A stretch of DNA of 64,000 bases from Tepidibacter thalassicus DSM 15285 (GCF_900129915.1 NZ_FQXH01000010.1:26181-90180), one strand, 5' to 3'; counted from the first letter of the stretch, positions 43,635 to 53,449 are shown. The notes: a model not told the origin generated them from the letters alone. A program made the numbers and translations.

Positions 43635-44660
43635 ATGGGATATTATGATGGTAAAAAGATACTCATAATAGGTGGAACTGGAACAATTGGTAAAGGTTTG
43701 GTAAAAGAATTATTAAATCAAAGACCTAAGGTTATTAGAATATTAAGTAGAGATGAATATAAACAATTTATAATGGAAAGAGAAATAGAAGATATACATA
43801 AAGGAAAGTTAAGGTTTTTAATTGGAGATGTTAGAGATTATGATAGAGTAGAGAGAGCTATGGAAGATATAGATATAGTATTTAATTTAGCTGCTATGAA
43901 ACATGTTCCTTCATGTGAATATAATCCAACGGAAGCTATAAAAACTAATGTAACTGGAATGGAAAATGTAATTAAAGCAGCAATATATCATAATGTAGAA
44001 TGTGTATTATTTACGAGTTCTGATAAAGCTATAAGTCCAACAAATGCTTATGGTGCTACAAAGCTTTTGGCAGAAAGGTTAGTTCAAGCAGCTAATTATA
44101 GTAAGGGAAAAGCTAGAACTAAATTTGTAGCTGTTAGATTTGGAAATGTAATGGGATCACGTGGTTCTGTAATACCGTTATTTAAAAAGTTAATATTAGA
44201 AAAAAGAGAAATAACGGTAACTAATCATGGAATGAGCAGATTTATGATGACATTAACAGATGCTGTTAAACTTACTATGGTAGCGGCGGAAAAAGGTATA
44301 GGTGGAGAGGTATTTGTATTAAAAATGCCTATAATTAAGTTGAAAGATTTGGCGGAAATTGTTGTTGAAGAAACGTGTAAAAAATATAATATAGACATAA
44401 ATGATGTTAAAATAAAAACAATTGGACTTAGAGTTGGGGAAAAAATGTATGAGGAATTGATGACAGAAGAAGAAGCAGAATTTGCATATGATTTAGGAGA
44501 TATGTATGCTGTAATTCCTATTTCAGTTGAAAGAGGGATATATGAAAAGAACTATTGTGAATTTGATAAAGCCAAAAGAGAAAGCTATAGTTCTCATGGC
44601 AAAGAGCCTATACATAAAGAAGAAGTTAGAAAATTAATAATTAGTGAAAATTTGATATAG
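43635..44660 (+). CDS. pseB: PseB, UDP-GlcNAc 4,6-dehydratase (inverting)
   Basis: 341 aa. KKILIIGGTGTIGKGLVKEL (Rossmann Gly motif), NLAAMKHVPSCEYNPTEAIK, FTSSDKAISPTNAYGATKLL (SDK and YxxxK) and RFGNVMGSRGSVIPLFKKLI match the PseB/CapD-like short dehydratases. PseB makes UDP-4-keto-6-deoxy-L-AltNAc, the first step of pseudaminic acid. AGAAGGTG precedes the ATG. It opens the pse operon. Confidence 0.92.
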   Translation: MGYYDGKKILIIGGTGTIGKGLVKELLNQRPKVIRILSRDEYKQFIMEREIEDIHKGKLRFLIGDVRDYDRVERAMEDIDIVFNLAAMKHVPSCEYNPTEAIKTNVTGMENVIKAAIYHNVECVLFTSSDKAISPTNAYGATKLLAERLVQAANYSKGKARTKFVAVRFGNVMGSRGSVIPLFKKLILEKREITVTNHGMSRFMMTLTDAVKLTMVAAEKGIGGEVFVLKMPIIKLKDLAEIVVEETCKKYNIDINDVKIKTIGLRVGEKMYEELMTEEEAEFAYDLGDMYAVIPISVERGIYEKNYCEFDKAKRESYSSHGKEPIHKEEVRKLIISENLI

Positions 44661-44670
44661 GAGGAATAAA

Positions 44671-45678
44671 ATGAATATATTAGTAACTGGAGGAGCTGGA
44701 TTTATAGGAAGATGGGTTGTAAAGAGATTACTTGATGATGGACATGCTGTTGTTGCTTTAGATAATTTATCTAATGGAAGGATTGAGAATATAAACGAAT
44801 TTATAGATAATGAAAAATTTGAATTTGTTAAAGGAGATATAAAAGATGAAGAAATTTTAGATAAAGTGTTTGATGAAAATAAATTTGATATAGTATATCA
44901 TTTAGCTGCTTCAATAAATGTACAAGATAGTATAGATGATCCTAAGACTACATTTTATAATGATACGGTAGGAACTTTTAATATATTAGAAAGAGCTAAA
45001 ATTCAGATGTTTGGCAAGAATTCAAAAATGGATGGAGATAATTGGATTTTAGATAAAAGCGAAATTACTCATCCGTGTAAAGTTGTTTTTATGAGTACGT
45101 GTATGGTTTATGATAAATGCGAAGATAAAGGAATAGATGAATTTCATTCTATAAAACCTATTTCGCCGTATGGTGGCAGTAAAATAGCGGCTGAAAATAT
45201 GGTGCTTTCATATTATTATTCTTATAAAATGCCTACAGTGGTTATTAGACCTTTTAATACTTATGGTCCTTTTCAAAAGACAGGTGGAGAAGGTGGAGTT
45301 GTAGCTATATTTATTAAAAATGCTTTAGAAGGAAAGACTTTGAAAGTATATGGAAGTGGAGAACAAACGAGGGATTTATTATATGTAAAAGATTGTGCTA
45401 GATTTGTTGTTGAATCTGGATATAGCGATAAAGTGAATGGAGAAGTGTTGAATGCAGGAACTGGTCGAGATGTTACTATAAATGAGTTGGCAAAATTAAT
45501 ATCTAATGAAAGGGTAAATATAGAACATGTAAAACATATTCATCCTCAAAGTGAAATTATGAAGTTAAAGTGTAATTATGATAAGGCTAAAAATATCTTA
45601 GGATGGCAACCTGAGTATACATTGGAAGAGGGAATAAAAGAAACTGAGGAATGGATAAAATCAACTGATTTAATATAA
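44671..45678 (+). CDS. NAD-dependent sugar epimerase/dehydratase
   Basis: 335 aa extended SDR. MNILVTGGAGFIGRWVVKRL, YHLAASINVQDSIDDPKTTF, STCMVYDKC and SPYGGSKIAAENM (YxxxK) are intact, as is VIRPFNTYGPFQKTGG. It resembles UDP-glucose 4-epimerase and GDP-sugar epimerases. The canonical pseudaminic route does not need it, so it may shape a variant sugar. It lies between pseB and pseC in one operon. Confidence 0.85.
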   Translation: MNILVTGGAGFIGRWVVKRLLDDGHAVVALDNLSNGRIENINEFIDNEKFEFVKGDIKDEEILDKVFDENKFDIVYHLAASINVQDSIDDPKTTFYNDTVGTFNILERAKIQMFGKNSKMDGDNWILDKSEITHPCKVVFMSTCMVYDKCEDKGIDEFHSIKPISPYGGSKIAAENMVLSYYYSYKMPTVVIRPFNTYGPFQKTGGEGGVVAIFIKNALEGKTLKVYGSGEQTRDLLYVKDCARFVVESGYSDKVNGEVLNAGTGRDVTINELAKLISNERVNIEHVKHIHPQSEIMKLKCNYDKAKNILGWQPEYTLEEGIKETEEWIKSTDLI

Positions 45679-45691
45679 GGGAGAGAATAAA

Positions 45692-46888
45692 ATGAAACAA
45701 GGGTTAGCTATATATGGTGGAAAACCTGTTAGAGATACATATTTACCATATGGAAAACAATGTGTAGATAAGAAAGATATAAATTTGGTTGTAGATGTTT
45801 TAAAATCAAATTATTTGACTACTGGTCCAATAGTAAGAGAATTCGAAAAGAAAGTTGCTGATTATGTAGGAGCTAAGTATGCAGTAGCAGTATCTAATGG
45901 AACAGCAGCTCTTCATATAGCGTGTCTTGCTGTGGGAATAAAAGAAGGTGATGAGGTAATAGTATCTTCAATAACATTTGCAGCGTCTGCAAATTGCGTA
46001 CTTTATTGTGGGGGAAAGCCTGTATTTGTCGATATTGATCCTTGTACATATAATATTAATCCTGAGGAAATTGAAAAAAAAATAACTGATAAAACTAAAG
46101 CTATAATAGCAGTGGACTTTACAGGACAAGCTGTTGATATGGATGAAATAAGAAGAATTGCTGATAAATATAATATTGTGATTATAGAAGATGGAGCTCA
46201 CTCGTTAGGTAGTGAATATAAAGGGAAAAAAGTTGGTTCTTTAGCAGATTTAACTACTTTTAGTTTTCATCCAGTAAAGCCGATAACTACTGGAGAAGGT
46301 GGAATTGTCGTAACTAATGATGAAGAATTATATAAAAAAATGATTTTATTTAGAAGCCATGGCATAACTAGAGATAGGGAATTGTTAAATAGTTATGAAG
46401 AAGGGCCATGGTATTATGAGCAATTAGAATTAGGATATAATTATAGAATAACGGATATTCAATGCGCTCTTGGAATAAGTCAGATGGATAAATTGGATGA
46501 TTTTGTAGATAGGAGAAGAGAGATAGTAAAAAGATATAATGAAGCTTTTAATGATATGGAAGAAGTAACTATTCCGTTTGAGCCAGATTATTCAAATTCA
46601 GGTTGGCATTTATATATATTAAAGTTTAATTTAGATAAATTAAACTGTACTAGAAAAGAAATATTTGAAGCTTTGAGGTTTGAAAATATAGGAGTGAATG
46701 TACATTATCTGCCAGTATATTTACATCCTTATTATAGAAAATTAGGTTATAAAAAAGGATTGTGTCCAAATGCTGAAAAGCTGTATGAGTGTATGATTAC
46801 ACTACCTTTATTTCCTGCTATGAGTGGTGAAGATGTTGATGATGTTATAGAAGCAGTAAAAAAAGTTATAAGTTATTATAGAAAGTAG
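45692..46888 (+). CDS. pseC: PseC, UDP-4-amino-sugar transaminase
   Basis: 398 aa DegT-family PLP enzyme. LTTGPIVREFEKKVADYVGA, AVSNGTAALHIACLAVGIKE, VIIEDGAHSLGSEYKGKKVG and TFSFHPVKPITTGEGGIVV (PLP-Lys in PVK) match PseC. It aminates the PseB product at C4. GGGAG precedes the ATG. Distinct from LegC (34451). Confidence 0.92.
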   Translation: MKQGLAIYGGKPVRDTYLPYGKQCVDKKDINLVVDVLKSNYLTTGPIVREFEKKVADYVGAKYAVAVSNGTAALHIACLAVGIKEGDEVIVSSITFAASANCVLYCGGKPVFVDIDPCTYNINPEEIEKKITDKTKAIIAVDFTGQAVDMDEIRRIADKYNIVIIEDGAHSLGSEYKGKKVGSLADLTTFSFHPVKPITTGEGGIVVTNDEELYKKMILFRSHGITRDRELLNSYEEGPWYYEQLELGYNYRITDIQCALGISQMDKLDDFVDRRREIVKRYNEAFNDMEEVTIPFEPDYSNSGWHLYILKFNLDKLNCTRKEIFEALRFENIGVNVHYLPVYLHPYYRKLGYKKGLCPNAEKLYECMITLPLFPAMSGEDVDDVIEAVKKVISYYRK

Positions 46889-46897
46889 GGGGTTAGA

Positions 46898-47635
46898 TTG
46901 AAAAGGGTTGTAGCTATTATTCAAGCTAGAATGGGTTCAACAAGACTTCCGGGGAAAGTTCTCAAAACACTAAAAGGAAGGTCTGTACTTGCACATGTTG
47001 TAGATAGAGTAAGACAAAGCAAATATGTAAATGATATAGTGATAGCAACTACAAATTTACAAAAAGATAATGTATTAATTGAAGAGATAAAAAAAATGGG
47101 AATTAAATATTTTAGAGGTAGTGAATGGGATGTGTTGAGTAGATATTATTATGCTGCTAAAGAAAACAATGCAGATATTATTGTAAGAATAACATCTGAT
47201 TGTCCTTTAATAGATTCTAAAGTTGTAGATGATATAATAAAATTTTATTTAGATAATAATTATGAATTAGTAACTAATGCAGGTATGGATTTATCTAAAA
47301 GAACTTATCCTAGAGGATTAGATGTAGAGGTGTTTTCTTTTAACGTTTTAGAAAAAGTTTACAATAATGCAAATCGAAATTATCAAAGAGAACATGTTAC
47401 CCCATACATATATGAAAATATAGACAATATATATTATTACTTAAATAAAAAAGATTATTCTAAATATAGATGGACATTAGATACAATAGAAGATTTTAAA
47501 TTAATAAGTAGGATATATGATGAATTTTATACTGGTGATCATGATTTTTATTTAGATGAAATAATTGAGTTTATGAATAAAAATCCAGAAATATCTAAAA
47601 TAAATGAACATATAGAGCAAAAAAAGATTAAATAA
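46898..47635 (+). CDS. pseF: PseF, CMP-pseudaminic acid synthetase (SpsF-like)
   Basis: 245 aa starting with TTG at 46898 after GGGGGTTAGA. VVAIIQARMGSTRLPGKVLK (4-23) is the SpsF/PseF signature, with DVLSRYYYAAKENNADIIVR and ITSDCPLID. It activates pseudaminic acid as the CMP form. It differs from the NeuA-like LegF in the other half of the island. Confidence 0.88.
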   Translation: MKRVVAIIQARMGSTRLPGKVLKTLKGRSVLAHVVDRVRQSKYVNDIVIATTNLQKDNVLIEEIKKMGIKYFRGSEWDVLSRYYYAAKENNADIIVRITSDCPLIDSKVVDDIIKFYLDNNYELVTNAGMDLSKRTYPRGLDVEVFSFNVLEKVYNNANRNYQREHVTPYIYENIDNIYYYLNKKDYSKYRWTLDTIEDFKLISRIYDEFYTGDHDFYLDEIIEFMNKNPEISKINEHIEQKKIK

Positions 47636-47647
47636 AGGGTTGATATT

Positions 47648-48097
47648 ATGGATATACAACTTAGATTAGCTAATTATAAAGATTGTGATTTATTATTTAA
47701 TTGGGCAAATGATGATTTAGTTAGAAAAAATTCTTTTAATTCATCAAAAATAGATTATTCTGAGCATAGAAAGTGGTTTAGATCAAAAATAGAATCAAAT
47801 AATTCAAAAATATATATATGTATTTTAAACAATAAAAATATAGGGCAAGTTAGAATTGATATAGAAGAGCATACTGGTATGATTAATTATAGCATAGACA
47901 AAGATTATAGAGGTTTAGGGATTGGAACAGAAATTTTAAAATTAATAAAATCACAATTTTCAAATTTGATTTTGATTGGAAGGGTAAAATATGGAAATAT
48001 ACCTTCGATTAAAGCTTTTGAAAAAGCCGGTTATATTAAATTTGAAAAGGAAAATTATATAGAATTTATTGCAAATTTAGGTGATGAATATGAATAA
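47648..48097 (+). CDS. pseH: PseH, GNAT N-acetyltransferase
   Basis: 149 aa GNAT. IQLRLANYKDCDLLFNWAND, GQVRIDIEEHTGMINYSID, YRGLGIGTEILKLIK (acetyl-CoA loop) and GNIPSIKAFEKAGYIKFEKE match PseH, which acetylates N4 in pseudaminic synthesis. It overlaps pseI by eight bases. Confidence 0.88.
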   Translation: MDIQLRLANYKDCDLLFNWANDDLVRKNSFNSSKIDYSEHRKWFRSKIESNNSKIYICILNNKNIGQVRIDIEEHTGMINYSIDKDYRGLGIGTEILKLIKSQFSNLILIGRVKYGNIPSIKAFEKAGYIKFEKENYIEFIANLGDEYE

Positions 48098-49139
48098 GAT
48101 TATAAATATAGGAAATAAGACAATAGGAAAAAATCAACCTACGTATATAATAGCTGAAATGTCAGCTAATCATGCTGGGGACTTTAATAGAGCTATAGAA
48201 ATAATTCATGCAGCTAAAGAATCAGGAGCAGATTGTATAAAGATACAGACTTATACTCCTGATACTATGACTATAGATTGTGATAAAGAATATTTTAAAA
48301 TAAAAAAAGGGACTTGGAAAGGAGAAATTTTATATAATTTATATAAAAAAGCATATACACCTTGGGAATGGCAAGTGGATTTGAAGAAAGAAGCAGAAAA
48401 ACTCGGATTAGATTTTTTATCTACTCCTTTTGATAAAACTTCTGTAGATTTTCTAGAAAATTTGGGAGTGAAATTTTATAAAATAGCTTCTTTTGAAGTA
48501 ACTGATATACCTCTTCTGAAATATATAGCTTCAAAAGGAAAACCTATTATAATGTCAACAGGAAATGCTACTTTGGGAGAAATAGAAGAAGCTGTAAAAG
48601 TAATAAGAGAACAAGGAAATAATGATTTATGTTTATTAAAATGTTCAAGTTCTTATCCAGCTATTTCTGATGATATGAATCTTAAGACAATACAACATTT
48701 ACAGGAAACATTTGATGTAGTAGTTGGATTATCAGACCATTCCATGGGTTCTGTTGGAGCTGTTTGTGCAGTAGCTTTAGGAGCTAAAGTAGTGGAAAAA
48801 CATTTTTGTTTAAGCAGAAGCATAGTAAATCCAGATTCTTCTTTTTCTATGGAACCGGATGAATTTAAAAAAATGGTGGAAGATATTAGAAGTGCAGAAA
48901 AAGCAATAGGAAAAATTAGTTATAATATGTCTGAAAGAGAGCGAAATAATTTAAAGTTTAGAAGATCTGTATTTATTGTAAAAGATATAAAAAAAGGAGA
49001 AGTGTTAACAGAAAATAATATACGAGTTATTAGACCTGCTTATGGATTAGAACCTAAATATTATGAATATGTATTAGGGAAAAAAGCTTCTAAAGATTTA
49101 GAAAGAGGAACTCCTTTAACGTGGGAGATGATTGAATAA
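48090..49139 (+). CDS. pseI: PseI, pseudaminic acid synthase
   Basis: 349 aa from ATG 48090, six bases after AGGTG; upstream ATG 48084 and GTG 48081 are less likely. PTYIIAEMSANHAGDFNRAI, DCIKIQTYTPDTMTID, VGLSDHSMG and VEKHFCLSRSIVNPDSSFS are the PseI form of the NeuB fold, and a SAF domain closes it (RRSVFIVKDIKKGEVLTEN). The MSANHAG and NPDSSFSM features separate it from LegI. Confidence 0.92.
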   Translation: MNKIINIGNKTIGKNQPTYIIAEMSANHAGDFNRAIEIIHAAKESGADCIKIQTYTPDTMTIDCDKEYFKIKKGTWKGEILYNLYKKAYTPWEWQVDLKKEAEKLGLDFLSTPFDKTSVDFLENLGVKFYKIASFEVTDIPLLKYIASKGKPIIMSTGNATLGEIEEAVKVIREQGNNDLCLLKCSSSYPAISDDMNLKTIQHLQETFDVVVGLSDHSMGSVGAVCAVALGAKVVEKHFCLSRSIVNPDSSFSMEPDEFKKMVEDIRSAEKAIGKISYNMSERERNNLKFRRSVFIVKDIKKGEVLTENNIRVIRPAYGLEPKYYEYVLGKKASKDLERGTPLTWEMIE

Positions 49140-49159
49140 ATGAATATAGTTATATAATA

Positions 49160-49335
49160 ATATATATTATTATGGAGACTTAAATATCATAGAATAACTT
49201 TTGAAGTTGGAATAACAGATTGTAGATTAGTTGGCAAATATTCAGTAATTGAAGATAATAGCTCAAAAATGGGGAACTGTAGTGGGAAAGAATTATGTAG
49301 AAGCTTTTGAATTGGTTAGAAAGGTAGATTAAGTT
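49160..49335 (+). pseudogene. gene remnant between pseI and pseG
   Basis: No intact gene fits. One frame reads RITFEVGITDCRLVGKYSVI and then EDNSSK; after an A5 run at 49265-49269 the continuation SKWGTVVGKNYVEAFELVRK VD stop is in another frame. A one-base shift in the A run would join them into a sensible C-terminus ending at 49332-49334. There is no start codon with a ribosome site. The parent gene is not recognised. Confidence 0.5.
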
Positions 49336-50358
49336 ATGAAAATAGCTATAAGAGCTGATGGGGGACAAAAAATAGGAATGGGTCATATTATGAGGTGTAT
49401 GGCCCTCGCTAAAGAATTAAAGAATTATGATTTTGATATAGTTTTTTTAACTAAAAAAGATGAGAAAGTAATAGAAATGATAGAAACTAATGGGTTTAAG
49501 TATATAAATATAAGTTCTAATAGTTTAGAAGAGGAACTTATAGAAGTGGAAAGTATTGTTAATGAGGAACGTGTGGAAATAATTATAACTGATTCTTATT
49601 GGCTAAGCGATAATTATTTACATAAACTTAGAAAATTAGTTAAGTTACTTATTTCTATAGATGATAATAATTTATATAAATATCCAAGTCATATTGTTAT
49701 AAATGGGAATGTATATGCTGAAGATTTGAAATATAAAAAAATATTTGACAATACTAAGTTTTTGTTAGGTGGTAACTATACTTTATTAAGAGAAGAATTT
49801 AGAAATGTGTCTCCTGTTAATATTAATAAAGAAGTTAGAAATATTTTAATTACAATGGGAGGCGTGGATATAAATAATTATACTCCATTTATATTAGATT
49901 CTTTAAAAAATTTAGATGTAAAATTAAATGTAATTGTAGGTCCTGGATTTAAATGTATACGTGAGTTAAAGTGTATTGCGAATAAAAATAATAACGTTAA
50001 TTTAATTTATAATCCTACAAATATGAAAGATATAATGGTTGAAAATGATATAGCTATATCTGCTGCAGGAAGTACAACTTATGAATTAGCAGTACTGGGA
50101 ATACCTACTATTTTGATAGTGCAAGCTGATAATCAAATTAAGATAGCTGAAAAAATGAGTGAATTGAATGGGATGGTAAATTTAGGTTGGTTTGAAGATA
50201 TAAAAGGTATACAATTGTTAGATAGTGTTAATTATTTAATAAAAAATTATAGTTTGAGAAAATACTTTAATAATAAGTTGAGTAAATTGATATCTTCTTT
50301 TGGTGTAGAAAATATAAGGATACATATAGGTGAGTATGTGAAAAAATGTATAGGTTAA
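49336..50358 (+). CDS. pseG: PseG, UDP-diacetamido-trideoxyaltrose hydrolase
   Basis: 340 aa. MKIAIRADGGQKIGMGHIMR (His in GMGHIMR is catalytic), IIITDSYWLSDNYLHKL, ILITMGGVDINNYTPFIL and SAAGSTTYELAVLGIPTI match PseG, a MurG-like GT-B hydrolase that frees the sugar from UDP. It ends the pse operon and completes the pathway B-C-H-G-I-F. Confidence 0.93.
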   Translation: MKIAIRADGGQKIGMGHIMRCMALAKELKNYDFDIVFLTKKDEKVIEMIETNGFKYINISSNSLEEELIEVESIVNEERVEIIITDSYWLSDNYLHKLRKLVKLLISIDDNNLYKYPSHIVINGNVYAEDLKYKKIFDNTKFLLGGNYTLLREEFRNVSPVNINKEVRNILITMGGVDINNYTPFILDSLKNLDVKLNVIVGPGFKCIRELKCIANKNNNVNLIYNPTNMKDIMVENDIAISAAGSTTYELAVLGIPTILIVQADNQIKIAEKMSELNGMVNLGWFEDIKGIQLLDSVNYLIKNYSLRKYFNNKLSKLISSFGVENIRIHIGEYVKKCIG

Positions 50359-50486
50359 AGTATTATATACTAGATGTGATTAATTAACTTCAAAAATATA
50401 AAGGGTTAATTAGTCATTTTTTTGTAATGAATAGAAATGTAATTAATATACGTATAATAATGTGTAATATTAAGAGAGAAATAGTA

Positions 50487-50514
50487 TAAACATAAATATA
50501 TTTATTGCCGATAT
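50487..50514 (+). promoter_or_regulatory. sigma-D promoter of flaG-fliD-fliS
   Basis: TAAA (50487-50490), 16-base spacer, GCCGATAT (50507-50514), an exact consensus match. It overlaps upstream in-frame codons before flaG, which supports the start at 50547. Confidence 0.9.
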
Positions 50515-50546
50515 TAATGTTAGAAAAAATAAGGGGAGTGTATGTG

Positions 50547-50909
50547 ATGCGAGTAGATTCTTCTATGTTCAGTAATCAAATTAATCCATCTAAATCAGAA
50601 ATTGTAAATGACAGAAACGTACCTAAAAATAAAGAGGATATGGTTAAACAATCTGAGAAAAAAGAGGAAAATGTGGCTTTTCCAGGAGAAAAAAAATTAA
50701 TAGAAGCAATAGAAAAAGCAAATAAGGAACTTATAGGGGTTAATACTCATTTAAAGTTTTCTGTACATGAAAAAACAAAACAAATAGTTGTGAAAATAAT
50801 AGATAATGAAACTAAAGAAGTAATAAAAGAAATACCACCAGAAAAAATATTAGATATGGTAGCTGATATGTGTGAAAGAGCAGGCATTTTTGTAGACAAA
50901 AGAGGATAG
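50547..50909 (+). CDS. flaG: FlaG family protein
   Basis: 120 aa from ATG 50547 after GGGGAGTG. The C-terminal LKFSVHEKTKQIVVKIIDNE followed by TKEVIKEIPPEKILDMVADM is the FlaG signature; the N-terminal half is disordered and Lys/Glu-rich. FlaG influences filament length in several species. It starts the fliD operon, as in Bacillus (yvyC). Confidence 0.92.
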   Translation: MRVDSSMFSNQINPSKSEIVNDRNVPKNKEDMVKQSEKKEENVAFPGEKKLIEAIEKANKELIGVNTHLKFSVHEKTKQIVVKIIDNETKEVIKEIPPEKILDMVADMCERAGIFVDKRG

Positions 50910-50921
50910 GGGTGAGAGTGT

Positions 50922-52529
50922 ATGTCAAACATAATGAGAATAAGTGGTATGGCTACAGGGATGGATACTGAAAGTATGATCAAACAGCTTATGGATGCTG
51001 AAAAGATTAGACTTAATAAGTATAATCAGCAAAAGCAAATAAAAAAGTGGACTCAAGAAGCCTACAACAATATAAATAAAGACATAGCAAATTTTATATT
51101 AGATACTAAAAAAGAACTTGGAGTAGGATTTGGTGGATCTATAAGTAGTGCATCGTGGATGAAAAAAGCTACTTCATCTGATACAAATGTATTTGATGCT
51201 ACTGCTACGTCTAGTGCAGTATCTGGAACACATAGTATAGAAGTAAGACAAATAGCTTCAAATGTCAATAAAGCAAGTTTAAGTGAAATTGACGATCCGA
51301 ATGTTGACCTTTCGGGGAAGGTTGTAAAATTTAAGACTAGTTCGGGGACAGAAATAACAATAGATGGTTTTAGCAATATTAATGAATTGGTAAATAAAAT
51401 AAATGAACATAGTGATGAATTGAAAATTAAAGCTAGTTATGATTCTAATTTTAAAAGATTTTTCTTATCTACTACAGAAGGTGGAGAAGAAAATATAATT
51501 CAAATATCAGAAGATAATGGAAATATATTTACTGGTGCTTCGAGTATATTAAAAACTGATTTAACTCTAAATGAGCAGTATAAAGGAACAAATGGAGAAG
51601 TTGTTTTTGATGGAGCTGTTATAACTACCACTAAAAATCAGTTTACTATAAATGGAATAAATATAGACTTAAAATCAGCTGATGCAGGAACTGTTCATAC
51701 TATAAAAGTTGATACTGATGTAGACGGAGTATATGATAAAATAAAAGGATTTATAGACAAGTATAACGAACTTATAGATAAATTAAATAAAAAAATATCG
51801 GAAAAAAGATATAGAGATTATCAACCTTTAACTGATGAGCAAAAAAAGGCCATGGATGAAGATACTGTAAAGCTTTGGGAAGAAAAAGCTAAATCGGGAC
51901 TTTTGAGAAATGATGAACATATAACTAGAATTTTGAGCAATACAAGATCTGGATTGTATGAACCTGTATATAGTGATTATGATGCAGGAGATTCAGGAAA
52001 ATTATCAGGTTTTTCTTTTTTAACAGAGATAGGTATAACTACAGGAACTTATCAAGAAAAAGGAAAACTTAAAATTGATGAAACGAAATTGAAAGATGCG
52101 ATTAGAGAAGATGTTGATGGTGTAATAAATCTATTATTTAATACTTCAGATGTAACTGAAAGTGAAGCTAAAAGTGATCCAGATAAAGCAAAAGAAAGAA
52201 GAGCCGAAACAGGACTTATAAATAGGCTTTATGATGATCTTATATCTGGTATGAAAAGTATAATAGATAAATCTGGAACAGGAGATAATGCATCTTTATA
52301 TAGACAAGTAAAATCTACTATACTTATAGATTTTGTAACTAAGAGTGGTTCTATAAGTTTATTAGATAAAGATGTAATTAATATTGAAAAGCAAATATCT
52401 AGAGAAAATGATAGATTAAATAGAGTTGAAAATAGATATTGGAGACAATTTACAGCTCTTGAAAAGGCAATGAGTAAAATGAATTCTCAAAGTTCATGGC
52501 TTATGTCTCAAATGGGCATGGGTATGTAA
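50922..52529 (+). CDS. fliD: FliD, filament cap protein
   Basis: 535 aa. MRISGMATGMDTESMIKQLM near the start and NIEKQISRENDRLNRVENRY WRQFTALEKAMSKMNSQSSW near the end (two blocks) are the FliD D0/D1 helices. The middle has repeated beta sections including SGTHSIEVRQIASNVNKASL. FliD caps the growing filament and folds flagellin. GGGGTGAGAG precedes the ATG. Confidence 0.95.
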   Translation: MSNIMRISGMATGMDTESMIKQLMDAEKIRLNKYNQQKQIKKWTQEAYNNINKDIANFILDTKKELGVGFGGSISSASWMKKATSSDTNVFDATATSSAVSGTHSIEVRQIASNVNKASLSEIDDPNVDLSGKVVKFKTSSGTEITIDGFSNINELVNKINEHSDELKIKASYDSNFKRFFLSTTEGGEENIIQISEDNGNIFTGASSILKTDLTLNEQYKGTNGEVVFDGAVITTTKNQFTINGINIDLKSADAGTVHTIKVDTDVDGVYDKIKGFIDKYNELIDKLNKKISEKRYRDYQPLTDEQKKAMDEDTVKLWEEKAKSGLLRNDEHITRILSNTRSGLYEPVYSDYDAGDSGKLSGFSFLTEIGITTGTYQEKGKLKIDETKLKDAIREDVDGVINLLFNTSDVTESEAKSDPDKAKERRAETGLINRLYDDLISGMKSIIDKSGTGDNASLYRQVKSTILIDFVTKSGSISLLDKDVINIEKQISRENDRLNRVENRYWRQFTALEKAMSKMNSQSSWLMSQMGMGM

Positions 52530-52559
52530 ATGATTAATCTTATATAGGGGGAAGTAAAT

Positions 52560-52940
52560 ATGGCAATGGCAAATCCTTATGCAAAGTATAAAACACAATC
52601 TATAAATACTGCAACACCAGAAGAACTTACTTTAAAGCTTTATGAAGGATGTATAAAATTTATAAATTTAGCGATGATAGCTGTAGATGAAAAAAATATA
52701 GAAAAAGCTAATAGTAATATAATAAAAGCACAAAATATAATAAATGAGCTTAATATAACTTTGGATATGAAATATGAAATATCGGAGAATTTAAGATCTC
52801 TTTATGATTATCTTCATAGAAGGCTTATTGAAGCTAATATTAAGAAAGATAAGGCGATATTGGAAGAAGTAAAAGAGTTTGTAGTTGAATTTAGAGATGC
52901 TTGGAAGCAAGCCATGGCAATAGCTCGCAGAGGAAAGTAG
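52560..52940 (+). CDS. fliS: FliS, flagellin export chaperone
   Basis: 126 aa. NPYAKYKTQSINTATPEELT (5-24) and LYEGCIKFINLAMIAVDEKN are FliS signatures. A helical bundle completes it. GGGGGAAG precedes the ATG. FliS holds flagellin unfolded at the export gate and also binds FliW in some Firmicutes. Confidence 0.95.
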   Translation: MAMANPYAKYKTQSINTATPEELTLKLYEGCIKFINLAMIAVDEKNIEKANSNIIKAQNIINELNITLDMKYEISENLRSLYDYLHRRLIEANIKKDKAILEEVKEFVVEFRDAWKQAMAIARRGK

Positions 52941-52948
52941 GTAGTTTG

Positions 52949-53449
52949 ATGAATATAAGAGAGTTGATAAATTTTTTGATTCAAATTACTCAAAAAAAAT
53001 ATAATTTGATGAATGAAATATACGAGATAAGTAAAATGCAAAAAATAGAGCTAGAAAATAATAATGTGGATTTATTACTTAGACATGTAGAGGAGAAACA
53101 GGAAAAAATAGAAGAAGTAAATGAATTAGATAAAAAGTTTTACAGTATATATATAAAGCTAAAAGAAGAATTAGGGATAATTGATATTGAAAATATAGAT
53201 ACTAAAAAATATCCTGAGATAAAAGAGTTAAAAAATCAAGTAGGAAATATATTAGATGTAATTAAGAAAATAGATGAATTGGATAAAATTAACAACAACA
53301 AAGTAAAGGAAGAATTAGATAAGGTAAAAGAGGAATTGAATAAAGTCAGAAATAATAAGAAAAATTTAAAAAATGGAGCAAGAGCTTATAAGGGATATAA
53401 TAGTAGGTATAATCATGCTCAAGGAGTTTTTGTTGATTATAAAAAATAA
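52949..53449 (+). CDS. fliT: FliT-like flagellar chaperone
   Basis: 166 aa from ATG 52949, eight bases after the fliS stop, with weak GGTAG upstream. It is a helical, coiled-coil protein rich in Lys/Glu. Sequence identity is low; the FliT name rests on position after fliS. The segment with KEELDKVKEELNKV shows a near-tandem 7-residue repeat. The basic tail (RAYKGYNSRYNHAQGVF) is unusual. Confidence 0.7.
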   Translation: MNIRELINFLIQITQKKYNLMNEIYEISKMQKIELENNNVDLLLRHVEEKQEKIEEVNELDKKFYSIYIKLKEELGIIDIENIDTKKYPEIKELKNQVGNILDVIKKIDELDKINNNKVKEELDKVKEELNKVRNNKKNLKNGARAYKGYNSRYNHAQGVFVDYKK

